Shown: piece after piece, positions 7,576 through 13,712 of the stretch
Layout: the number at the start of each line of letters is the position of its first letter
Position numbering within the stretch: the first letter of the stretch is position 1
Notes under the pieces: generated by a model
What the model saw: only the letters and a program-made list of their open reading frames with translations
The model's database searches: none
What the model was told of the DNA's origin: nothing
Position numbers and translations under genes: made by a program
DNA from: an uncultured Clostridium sp.
GTDB lineage: Bacteria > Bacillota > Clostridia > TANB77 > CAG-508
NCBI GenBank assembly: GCA_947057505.1
Contig: CAMSEM010000027.1
Coordinates: 1-14,193 of the forward strand
DNA: 14,193 nt
Reading direction: 5' to 3'

Positions 7576-8805
7576 TTGGCAATTGGTGATATAATTGTAG
7601 GAATTGACATTGGAACTTCTAAAATTAGTTTAGTAATAGGAGAAATTAATAACTTTAATCAAATAGAAGTCATTAGTACTGTTAGCCATAAATGTAGCGG
7701 AATTCAAAAAGGAAAAATGATAGATGAAAATGAAATAGCACATGTTATTCAACATTCTATAAAAGAAGCAGAAGCTGAAACAAACCTAAAAATTAACTCT
7801 GCTTATGTAACTATTCCTGGTAAATATGTTACAATTGTGCAAAACAGTATTTTAAAAGAAGCAAAAGATAAATATGCAGGAATTTCAGCAAAGGATGTTA
7901 CATCAGCTATTTTACAAGTAAAAGATATTGATGTTCCTGAAGAAAAACAAATTATAGATATTGTAGAAAACCAATTTATATTAGAAAACGGAAAAGCGGT
8001 ACTAGACCCTATTGGAAACCTAAGTGGTAGCTTTACACTAACTGCACAAGTACTTTTAGCAGATAAAGAATATATGAGACAAATAGCTTCTGTATTTAGA
8101 AAATCAGGTCTAGATATTGATGGATTAGTACCAATTACATTAGCACAAAGAAGTATTACACTTGATACTAATGAATTAAATGATAATGTAATGTTACTAG
8201 ACATAGGAGCAGGCAATACTGATATTGGAATATTCGAAGGATCAAATTTTGTTTACACAAATACAATTCCTTTAGGAGGAGACAATATCACAAGCGATAT
8301 TGCATTAGTTTTAAATATATCCATAGAAGAAGCTGAAAAACTAAAAAAACAATATGGATTGGCTCTAAAATCTTTTATAGATAATGATAATGAAATTTTA
8401 CTTACCACCTGTAAAGAGGAGAATGGCAAAAAAGTAATTCGTAGTTCTGAATTAATAGAAATTATGGAAGCTAGAATAGAAGAAATTTTTGCACTTATTA
8501 ATAAAGATATTACTAGCAAAGGAATTAAACCAAGAATTAATAATGTTGTTTTAACAGGTCAAGGAATTACTAACATTAATAAAAGTGATGTGGCTGGAAA
8601 AATTATTCTAAATATTCCAGTAAAAATAGCAACAGGTAGGCTAATTAGTGTTGTTAGACCAGAATATAGAACAGCATACAGTTTAGTAAGATATATAGCC
8701 TCAAGACCATTTGCTAAATCTGTAGGAAGTAATATTGAAATAGACTCAAATGAAAACTTCTTTCAAAATATATTAGAAAGAGTTAAAGAGTTCTTTTATT
8801 CGTAG
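7576..8805 (+). CDS. ftsA: FtsA, actin-like membrane tether of the Z-ring
   Basis: FtsA binds ATP, polymerises, and links FtsZ to the membrane at the division site. The phosphate-1 motif is VGIDIGTSKISLVIGE at the N-terminus. The SHS2 (1C) domain follows, then the phosphate-2 motif LLDIGAGNTDIGIFEG, and the adenosine motif NVVLTGQGITNI. The C-terminal amphipathic helix (FQNILERVKEFFYS) is the membrane-targeting sequence. I prefer the TTG at 7576 as start, because GGAGG at 7563-7567 is correctly spaced for it. The ATG at 7561 is in frame but would place that ribosome binding site inside the gene and has only a weak AAGG upstream. Length from TTG is 409 residues, normal for the family. The gene has AAC-GGA, AGC-GGA and GCG-GTA junctions, so CGG occurs out of frame only. 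FtsZ follows after 55 bases. Confidence 0.92.
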   Translation: MAIGDIIVGIDIGTSKISLVIGEINNFNQIEVISTVSHKCSGIQKGKMIDENEIAHVIQHSIKEAEAETNLKINSAYVTIPGKYVTIVQNSILKEAKDKYAGISAKDVTSAILQVKDIDVPEEKQIIDIVENQFILENGKAVLDPIGNLSGSFTLTAQVLLADKEYMRQIASVFRKSGLDIDGLVPITLAQRSITLDTNELNDNVMLLDIGAGNTDIGIFEGSNFVYTNTIPLGGDNITSDIALVLNISIEEAEKLKKQYGLALKSFIDNDNEILLTTCKEENGKKVIRSSELIEIMEARIEEIFALINKDITSKGIKPRINNVVLTGQGITNINKSDVAGKIILNIPVKIATGRLISVVRPEYRTAYSLVRYIASRPFAKSVGSNIEIDSNENFFQNILERVKEFFYS

Positions 8806-8860
8806 ATTTTAATTTTAAATAAATATAAATAAAGGTAAAAAAATTAGGAGGAATCACTGT

Positions 8861-9982
8861 ATGATGATGGATAATATGGAAGAAAACACAATGTTAGATG
8901 GAACAGCTACAATCAAAGTAATTGGTGTAGGTGGTGCAGGAAACAATGCTGTAAATAGAATGGTTGAATCAGGAATAAAAAATGTAGAATTTATTGCAGT
9001 TAATACAGATAGACAAGCATTAGTACTTTCTAAAGCAGCATCTAAAATACAAATAGGGGAAAAAATTACAAGAGGTTTAGGCGCTGGTGCTAATCCAGAT
9101 ATTGGAGCACAAGCAGCAGAAGAAAGTAAAACAGAAATAGCAGAAGCACTTCGTGGAGCAGATATGGTATTTGTTACAGCTGGAATGGGTGGAGGAACAG
9201 GTACAGGAGCTGCACCAATAGTAGCAGCTGCTGCAAAAGAAATGGGAATTTTAACAATTGGTGTTGTAACAAAACCATTTACATTCGAAGGAAAGAAAAG
9301 ACTATCACAAGCAGATCGTGGAATTGAAAGTTTAAAAGGTAAAGTAGATACTTTAGTAGTAATTCCAAACGATAAATTATTACAAATTATTGATAGAAAA
9401 ACATCAATTGTAGAAGCATTTAAAATGGCAGATGACGTATTAAGACAAGGTGTACAAGGTATATCAGACTTAATCGCAATCCCAGGTTTAGTAAACTTAG
9501 ACTTTGCTGATGTAAAAACTATTATGCTAAATACAGGTATGGCACATATGGGTATTGGTAGAGCATCTGGAGAAAGCAGAGCAGAAGAAGCTGCAAAACA
9601 AGCAATTCAAAGTCCATTACTAGAAACATCTATTGAAGGTGCAAGAGGAGTTATTATTAATATTACTGGTGGACGTAATCTAGGATTACACGAAGTTAAT
9701 ACAGCAGCAGAACTAGTACAAAGAAGTGTTGATCCAGAAGCTAATATTATTTTTGGTGCAGTAATAGACGAAAGTCTAGATGAAGATATTGTAATTACTG
9801 TTATCGCAACTGGTTTTGAAAAAGAAGAAGGAACATTATCTAGCAGTATTCCAGTAGGAGATATTATAGATAAAGCATGGGATAAAAAATTAAACTCTAT
9901 TCCAACAACAGTAGATAATTCAAAAGTAGCAGATAATTTAGAAATACCAGCTTTTCTAAGAAAAAGTAAAGGTGTTAAATAA
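8861..9982 (+). CDS. ftsZ: FtsZ, tubulin-like cell division GTPase
   Basis: FtsZ polymerises with GTP to form the Z-ring at midcell, and at the polar septum in sporulation. The protein is 373 residues. It has IKVIGVGGAGNNAVNRM at the N-terminus, the tubulin signature GMGGGTGTGAAP, the T7 loop NLDFADVKTIM, and the conserved C-terminal peptide IPAFLRKSK that binds FtsA and other partners. AGGAGG at 8847-8852 lies about 8 bases before ATG 8861; a second in-frame ATG follows directly. The linker before the C-terminal peptide is short. Codon use is strongly A/T ending with some CGT, and no CGG occurs. The terminator downstream closes the ftsA-ftsZ unit. Confidence 0.96.
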   Translation: MMMDNMEENTMLDGTATIKVIGVGGAGNNAVNRMVESGIKNVEFIAVNTDRQALVLSKAASKIQIGEKITRGLGAGANPDIGAQAAEESKTEIAEALRGADMVFVTAGMGGGTGTGAAPIVAAAAKEMGILTIGVVTKPFTFEGKKRLSQADRGIESLKGKVDTLVVIPNDKLLQIIDRKTSIVEAFKMADDVLRQGVQGISDLIAIPGLVNLDFADVKTIMLNTGMAHMGIGRASGESRAEEAAKQAIQSPLLETSIEGARGVIINITGGRNLGLHEVNTAAELVQRSVDPEANIIFGAVIDESLDEDIVITVIATGFEKEEGTLSSSIPVGDIIDKAWDKKLNSIPTTVDNSKVADNLEIPAFLRKSKGVK

Positions 9983-10006
9983 ATAAAAAATAGTTACTAT
10001 TTTAGA

Positions 10007-10053
10007 AACGAGAAGTATATTATGAGTATATTTCTCGTTTTTTGTGTTTTTTT
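10007..10053 (+). terminator. rho-independent terminator after ftsZ
   Basis: AACGAGAAGTATA (10007-10019) pairs with TATATTTCTCGTT (10027-10039) across a 7-base loop with one G-U pair; T-rich sequence follows. A weaker AAAATAG-TTA-CTATTTT repeat sits just before it at about 9987-10004. It separates the division unit from the sporulation unit. Confidence 0.9.
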
Positions 10054-10151
10054 GTAAATAAATTCTTTAAAAAGCTCCCATAAAATGACACACTTTTTAA
10101 AAAGAAAGGAGTATAGTTAATACAAAATAAATCTTAAAGAAAGGAACTAGC

Positions 10152-11081
10152 ATGACAATTTACCTAGATGTCGTATTAATAGAAAACCTCTGCATGAACT
10201 ATATTATTCTTTTTGCAACAGGTTACATTATAAGACTAAAAATGAAACACTGGAAACTAATACTTTCTAGTTTGCTAGGTGGAGTTTATTCGGTAGTTTC
10301 TTACTTAGAAATTTTGCCGCTATACTCTAATTTTGTTATGAAAATATTACTATCAATTGGAATGGTATATTTGGCGTATTCTGCAAAAACTATAAAGGTA
10401 CTTGCCAAACAATTGACTATTTTTTATTTGACATCTTTTGTATTTGGAGGTTGCGCTTTTGCATTACTTTATTTTATTAGACCACAAGATATTCTAATGC
10501 AAAATGGAGTTTACATAGGTACCTATCCATTAAAAATAGCCTTACTTGGTGGGGTTATAGGTTTTATTATTACCTATATTGCTTTTAAAATAGTAAAAAA
10601 CAAGCTAAAACAAAAAGATATGATTTATAAAGTAACAATTCAAATAGCACAAAAGCAATTACATTTACAAGCAATGCTGGACACAGGAAATATGCTAAAA
10701 GAACCAATAACAGGAACACCTGTTATTGTAGTTGAAAAAAAAGAACTATATTCAGTAATACCAGCTAATTTGTTAGAACATATAGAAGATTTAATAGGAG
10801 GTGAGAATATTAATTTTATAAGCGAAATAGAAGAAAAAGAATATCTTACAAAATTTAGAGTTATTCCATTTGCTTCTATTGGAAAACAAAATGGGCTAAT
10901 GCTAGGAATAAAAGCAGATAAAGTAATTATAGAAAAGGATGAAAAAGAAATAAGAACAAATGTCATTATTGGAATTTTTGAGCAGACATTAAGTAAAAAT
11001 CATACTTATACTGCACTAATTGGCTTAGACCTACTAGAAAGGAGTTATACAAATGAATTTATTACAAATATTAAAATCTAG
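10152..11081 (+). CDS. spoIIGA: SpoIIGA, membrane aspartic protease that processes pro-sigma-E
   Basis: SpoIIGA sits in the septal membrane of the mother cell and cleaves the pro-peptide of sigma-E after the SpoIIR signal from the forespore. The N-terminal half carries about five hydrophobic helices (LDVVLIENLCMNYIILFATGYI and onward to about residue 148). The C-terminal half is a cytoplasmic protease domain with the catalytic Asp177 in LDTGNMLKEP, matching the family D-T/S-G-N motif. Length 309 equals that of the Bacillus protein. The end contains LIGLDLLE and overlaps the start of sigE by 29 bases, a sign of coupled translation. GAAAGGAAC lies before ATG 10152. I see no clear sigma-A or Spo0A-type promoter in 10054-10151; a perfect CTTTTTAAAAAG palindrome lies at about 10092-10103. 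A TCG-GTA junction gives CGG out of frame only. Confidence 0.92.
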   Translation: MTIYLDVVLIENLCMNYIILFATGYIIRLKMKHWKLILSSLLGGVYSVVSYLEILPLYSNFVMKILLSIGMVYLAYSAKTIKVLAKQLTIFYLTSFVFGGCAFALLYFIRPQDILMQNGVYIGTYPLKIALLGGVIGFIITYIAFKIVKNKLKQKDMIYKVTIQIAQKQLHLQAMLDTGNMLKEPITGTPVIVVEKKELYSVIPANLLEHIEDLIGGENINFISEIEEKEYLTKFRVIPFASIGKQNGLMLGIKADKVIIEKDEKEIRTNVIIGIFEQTLSKNHTYTALIGLDLLERSYTNEFITNIKI

Positions 11082-11785
11082 TATTAATACATTATATGTA
11101 AGATATATTGGAAATGATGAAGTTGAAAATCTTCCCATTTATTATATAGGAGGAAGTCAAACTTTGCCTCCACCGTTAACAAATGAAGAAGAATTACAAA
11201 TTTTAGAAAAGCTAGCAGGAGGTGACATCAGTGTTAGACAAACTTTAGTAGAAAGAAATTTAAGGCTAGTGGTATATATAGCAAAAAAGTTTGAAAATAC
11301 AGGAGTAGGAATTGAAGACTTAATTTCTATTGGAACAATAGGACTTATGAAAGCAATTAATACTTTCAATACAGATAAAAAAATAAAACTTGCTACCTAT
11401 GCTTCGCGTTGCATTGAAAATGAAATACTGATGTTTTTAAGAAGAAGCAATCGTGTAAAAGGAGAGGTTTCTATAGATGAACCACTTAATCAAGATGGTG
11501 ATGGAAACGAACTTTTATTATCAGATATTTTAGGAACAGACCCAGATGTTACCTCAAGAAGAATAGAAGATGAAGTGGATAAAACATTACTAAGAGCCTC
11601 TATTGCAAAACTAAACAATAGAGAAAGAAACATTATGGAACTTCGTTTTGGATTTATAAGTGGAACAGAAAAAACACAAAAAGAAGTAGCAGATATGCTA
11701 CGGTATTTCGCAAAGTTACATATCACGTTTAGAAAAGAAAATAATTGGCAAAATGAAAAAAGATATTATGAGCAAAACAGGATAA
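11053..11785 (+). CDS. sigE: pro-sigma-E, mother-cell sporulation sigma factor, read through a +1 shift at CGG
   Basis: Sigma-E directs early mother-cell transcription in sporulation. The N-terminus (through VENLPIY) is the pro-sequence, followed by YIGGSQTLPPPL, as in Bacillus pro-sigma-E. Region 2 includes LVVYIAKKFENTGVGIEDLISIGTIGLMKAI and FNTDKKIKLATYASRCIENEI; region 4 begins at LNNRERNIMELRFGF. The frame breaks at the in-frame CGG (11701-11703) inside the region 4.2 helix-turn-helix. Skipping C11701 gives VADMLGISQSYISRLEKKI and a stop at 11783-11785. The joined protein has 243 residues, close to the usual 239. Read straight, the frame runs to 11919 with unrelated residues and lacks the -35 recognition helix. 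AGGAG before ATG 11053 lies inside spoIIGA. Because the shift falls in the DNA-binding part, its efficiency would directly set the amount of active factor. Confidence 0.93.
11701..11704 (+). other. +1 recoding site 4 (CTA C GGT) in sigE
   Basis: In-frame CGG at codon 217. Skipping the C gives Gly in the LGISQ turn of the helix-turn-helix, almost invariant in sigma-E and sigma-G (compare IGISQAQVSRLE in the sigG gene here). Confidence 0.83.
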
Positions 11786-11921
11786 CAGTATTTCAAATAT
11801 TTTTAACGCTCGAAAAATCACACCACTTCGAAAACAAATCATATTCACTTTTATATAAAATAAGAAAATTTGCTTTTAACATAATTGAAATAGCAGTGTC
11901 GAAATTTGGTATACGATAATC

Positions 11922-11950
11922 GAATAAGCAAAACTCCTTTTGGAAATAAT
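11922..11950 (+). promoter_or_regulatory. possible sigma-F/G-type promoter of sigG
   Basis: GAATA at 11922-11926, 15 bases, then GGAAATAAT at 11942-11950. The -35 fits the forespore GHATR pattern. The -10 begins GGnnA as in sigma-F promoters but departs from the consensus after that. The start point would lie near 11957, inside the hairpin described next, so a transcript from here would lack its left arm. An exact Spo0A-box core TGTCGAA at 11897-11903 may be chance. Confidence 0.35.
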
Positions 11951-11985
11951 GAATGTAATAAATAATTATTTCTTAAAGGAGTTTT
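11930..11985 (+). promoter_or_regulatory. hairpin that hides the sigG ribosome binding site
   Basis: AAAACTCCTTT (11930-11940) pairs with AAAGGAGTTTT (11975-11985). The stem continues through GAAATAAT (11943-11950) with ATTATTTC (11965-11972), with one T-T mismatch and one G-U pair: 21 positions closed by a 14-base loop. The right arm contains AAAGGAG, the ribosome binding site of sigG. On RNA entering from sigE the site would be closed. A similar block on read-through transcripts has been described for Bacillus subtilis sigG. Only four T's follow, so termination is less likely. Confidence 0.8.
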
Positions 11986-11988
11986 AAT

Positions 11989-12759
11989 ATGAATAAAGTA
12001 GAAATCTCTGGAGTCAATACTGCTAAATTGCCATTACTTTCGGCAGAAGAAAAAAATTTATTAATGCAAAAGGTAAAACAAGGAGATGAACAAGCGAGAC
12101 AAGAATTTATTAATGGAAATTTAAGACTTGTTTTAAGTATTATAAAAAGGTTTAATGGAAAAGGAGAAAATTTAGACGATATATTTCAGGTGGGATGTGT
12201 AGGGCTAATTAAAGCAATAGATAACTTTGACTTAAACCAAAATGTGCAATTTTCTACCTATGCAGTACCAATGATAATAGGAGAAATTAGAAGATATTTA
12301 AGAGATAACAATAGTATTAGAGTAAGTAGGTCCATTAGAGATTTGGCATATAGAGTACTGAGCATAAAAGAAAGAATTGCAAAAGAAGAACAAAGAGATG
12401 CAACCATAGAAGAAATTGCAAAAGAATTAGAAGTAGGAAAAGAAGAAGTTATTATGAGTTTAGATGCTATTCAAGAACCAGTTTCACTGCAAGAACCAGC
12501 CTATAGTGAAAACACAGAAAATATTTGTATTATGGATCAAGTAAGTGATAAGAAAAACACAGATGAACTATGGGCACAAAATATTACCATAGCAGAAGCA
12601 ATGAAAAGGTTAAATGAAAAAGAAAAAATGATAATTAATAAACGTTTTTTTGAAGGCAGAACCCAAATGGAAGTGGCAGAAGAAATAGGAATATCACAAG
12701 CACAAGTGTCAAGGCTAGAAAGAACTGCCATAGGACATATTAGAAGAATATACAAATAA
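11989..12759 (+). CDS. sigG: sigma-G, late forespore sporulation sigma factor
   Basis: Sigma-G turns on late forespore genes after engulfment. The protein has 256 residues. It begins MNKVEISGVNTAKLPLLSAEE, close to the Bacillus start with its SpoIIAB/Gin contact region. Region 2 follows (NLRLVLSIIKRF, DDIFQVGCVGLIKAIDNFD, FSTYAVPMIIGEIRRYLRD), then region 3 (SRSIRDLAYRVL) and region 4 (LNEKEKMIINKRFFEGRTQMEVAEEIGISQAQVSRLE). AAAGGAG at 11975-11981 lies 7 bases before the ATG and is part of the hairpin. The frame is intact with no in-frame CGG. Its position after spoIIGA-sigE is the standard order in Firmicutes. Confidence 0.95.
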   Translation: MNKVEISGVNTAKLPLLSAEEKNLLMQKVKQGDEQARQEFINGNLRLVLSIIKRFNGKGENLDDIFQVGCVGLIKAIDNFDLNQNVQFSTYAVPMIIGEIRRYLRDNNSIRVSRSIRDLAYRVLSIKERIAKEEQRDATIEEIAKELEVGKEEVIMSLDAIQEPVSLQEPAYSENTENICIMDQVSDKKNTDELWAQNITIAEAMKRLNEKEKMIINKRFFEGRTQMEVAEEIGISQAQVSRLERTAIGHIRRIYK

Positions 12760-12782
12760 TTTAAAGATAACTTAAAACAAAC

Positions 12783-12813
12783 CAAAGTAGCATAATTGAA
12801 TTATGCTACTTTG
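12783..12813. terminator. strong hairpin after sigG, possible terminator
   Basis: CAAAGTAGCATAATT (12783-12797) and AATTATGCTACTTTG (12799-12813) are perfect complements around one G. There is no T-run on the + strand side. The opposite strand has a T-rich stretch (GTTTGTTTT). It may end sigG transcription weakly, or protect the 3' end. Confidence 0.55.
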
Positions 12814-12898
12814 TCATATATAAGAAAAATATAAGAGTACTAATAGCAACTTTTCTACATATAATAAAAAGAAATCTATTATATATGGAGGAAACTAA

Positions 12899-13133
12899 AT
12901 GGGGCAAAAAGGGATGGATTTTAAACATAAGGAAGTAATTAATATTACAGATGGAAGAAGACTACGGTTTTGTTCAAGATGTATGTGCAGATTTAGAAAG
13001 TGGAACAATTACCTCAATTATAGTACCTGGAAGCAATAAGTTTCTTAGTATGTTTTCAGCAAGTAATGACATAGTTATTCAGTGGCAAGATATTAAATGC
13101 ATAGGGGATGATGTTATATTAGTAGAAATATAA
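12899..13133 (+). CDS. ylmC: YlmC/YmxH-family PRC-barrel-like sporulation protein, read through a +1 shift at CGG
   Basis: A short family of unknown function found right after sigG in Firmicutes. The first 22 codons give HKEVINITDGRRL, the usual family opening (K-E-(I/V)-I-N-x-x-D-G-x-x-L). An in-frame CGG (12965-12967) then breaks the frame. Skipping C12965 gives GFVQDVCADLESGTITSIIV, PGSNKFLSMF, IQWQDIKCIGDDVILVEI and a stop at 13131-13133. The joined length is 77 residues, as expected. Without the shift the ATG 12899 frame stops at 13037-13039. The in-frame part that starts at ATG 12951 would lack the conserved first strand and has no ribosome binding site. GGAGG at about 12887-12891 precedes ATG 12899. 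A TATAAT-like element at 12860-12865 has no good -35 partner. Confidence 0.87.
12965..12968 (+). other. +1 recoding site 5 (CTA C GGT) in ylmC
   Basis: In-frame CGG at codon 23. Skipping the C gives Gly in DGRRLGFVQD, the conserved D-G-x-x-L-G turn of the family. The five bases before the GG (GCTAC, ACTAC) and the GGT codon closely match the sigE site. Confidence 0.8.
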
Positions 13134-13172
13134 TTAAAGTTAAAACTATAAGAGTAGATGCAAATAAGAAAT

Positions 13173-13201
13173 TTGCAATTTTACATAAAATATGATACAA
13201 T
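13173..13201 (+). promoter_or_regulatory. sigma-A promoter of the small membrane-protein gene
   Basis: TTGCAA at 13173-13178, 17 bases, TACAAT at 13196-13201. The leader to ATG 13250 is about 40 bases and holds AAAGGAGG. Confidence 0.65.
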
Positions 13202-13249
13202 AATTACATCTTATAGCTAAGTGCTAAATTAAAGGAGGCTTTTGCTCAT

Positions 13250-13636
13250 ATGAAAACACGGAACCATTTATTAGTAAACATTATTCCTTTTGCCACTATG
13301 TTTGTGATTAGTTGCATTATATTGTGGATAGGAAGAGAGTATTACAAAGAAGCAGCTAAAGTATTAATGCTCATTGGAATGGTGATATTGCCTATATGCA
13401 CAATAGCAACTGGTGATTGGCATGTTATTGCCAATACAATTATAGGAGCTGTTATTCCTGTATGCGTATGCACTATCAGCGTCATCATACAATTAAAGCT
13501 ATGGACAATAATAGCACTATTAATTGTTGCTATATTGCTTATGGTAAAGCTTCTAATACATTATTGGAAGAAGGTAGAAAATAATTTAATAGAGTGTGAA
13601 TTAACAAAAGAGCAAGAACCAAACCAAAACTGGTAA
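13250..13636 (+). CDS. unrecognised 128-aa four-helix membrane protein with CGG at codon 4
   Basis: I do not recognise the family. Four hydrophobic stretches lie at about residues 8-27, 35-54, 58-81 and 84-105, followed by a charged, soluble tail (KKVENNLIECELTKEQEPNQNW). A sigma-A promoter and AAAGGAGG at 13231-13238 support ATG 13250, although the 11-base spacing is long. Codon 4 is CGG (13259-13261) in the context ACA-CGG-AA, the same octamer as the murA shift site. A +1 shift here would give MKTGTIY and then a stop. So either CGG is read as a normal codon here, or the start is further in (ATG 13298, without a good binding site), or the CGG works as a translational valve, or the gene is imported. 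C-ending codons such as GTC, ATC and TGC are a little more common than in the neighbours. Confidence 0.65.
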   Translation: MKTRNHLLVNIIPFATMFVISCIILWIGREYYKEAAKVLMLIGMVILPICTIATGDWHVIANTIIGAVIPVCVCTISVIIQLKLWTIIALLIVAILLMVKLLIHYWKKVENNLIECELTKEQEPNQNW

Positions 13637-13652
13637 TACAGTTTTAAAAATT

Positions 13653-13712
13653 AGGGGCATAAAATAGAAACGATTGAAAAAGCAGTTTCGAAAAATGCTC
13701 CTTATTTTTTTT
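13653..13712 (+). terminator. rho-independent terminator after the membrane-protein gene
   Basis: AGGGGCAT (13653-13660) pairs with ATGCTCCT (13695-13702, one G-U). An inner GAAAC/GTTTC stem (13667-13671 with 13685-13689) folds the interior. TATTTTTTTT follows. Confidence 0.8.

Noticed and set aside
7803..8216. Minus-strand open frames, for example across ftsA, murA and sigG
   Set aside because: They lie opposite well-supported genes, lack ribosome binding sites, and have Ser/Phe/Ile-rich content typical of antisense shadows.
11897..11903. Spo0A box TGTCGAA between sigE and sigG
   Set aside because: The core is exact but single, lies just after sigE, and has no matching sigma-A or sigma-H promoter. 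A 7-mer by chance is plausible.
11930..11985. Hairpin before sigG as a terminator
   Set aside because: Only four T's follow, and the right arm coincides exactly with the sigG ribosome binding site, so translational control is the better reading.
3113..13133. Simple CGG reassignment to another amino acid
   Set aside because: Any single-codon reading of CGG leaves murA, ylxX, sigE and ylmC out of frame afterwards. A base must be skipped.
3113..13133. Ordinary pseudogene decay or random sequencing indels as the cause of the five breaks
   Set aside because: Random errors should favour the many A/T runs and vary in type. Here all five are one extra C before GG in the zero frame, each gene is otherwise intact, and exactly one break occurs per gene. 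A systematic base-calling artefact remains possible and is kept as the main alternative.
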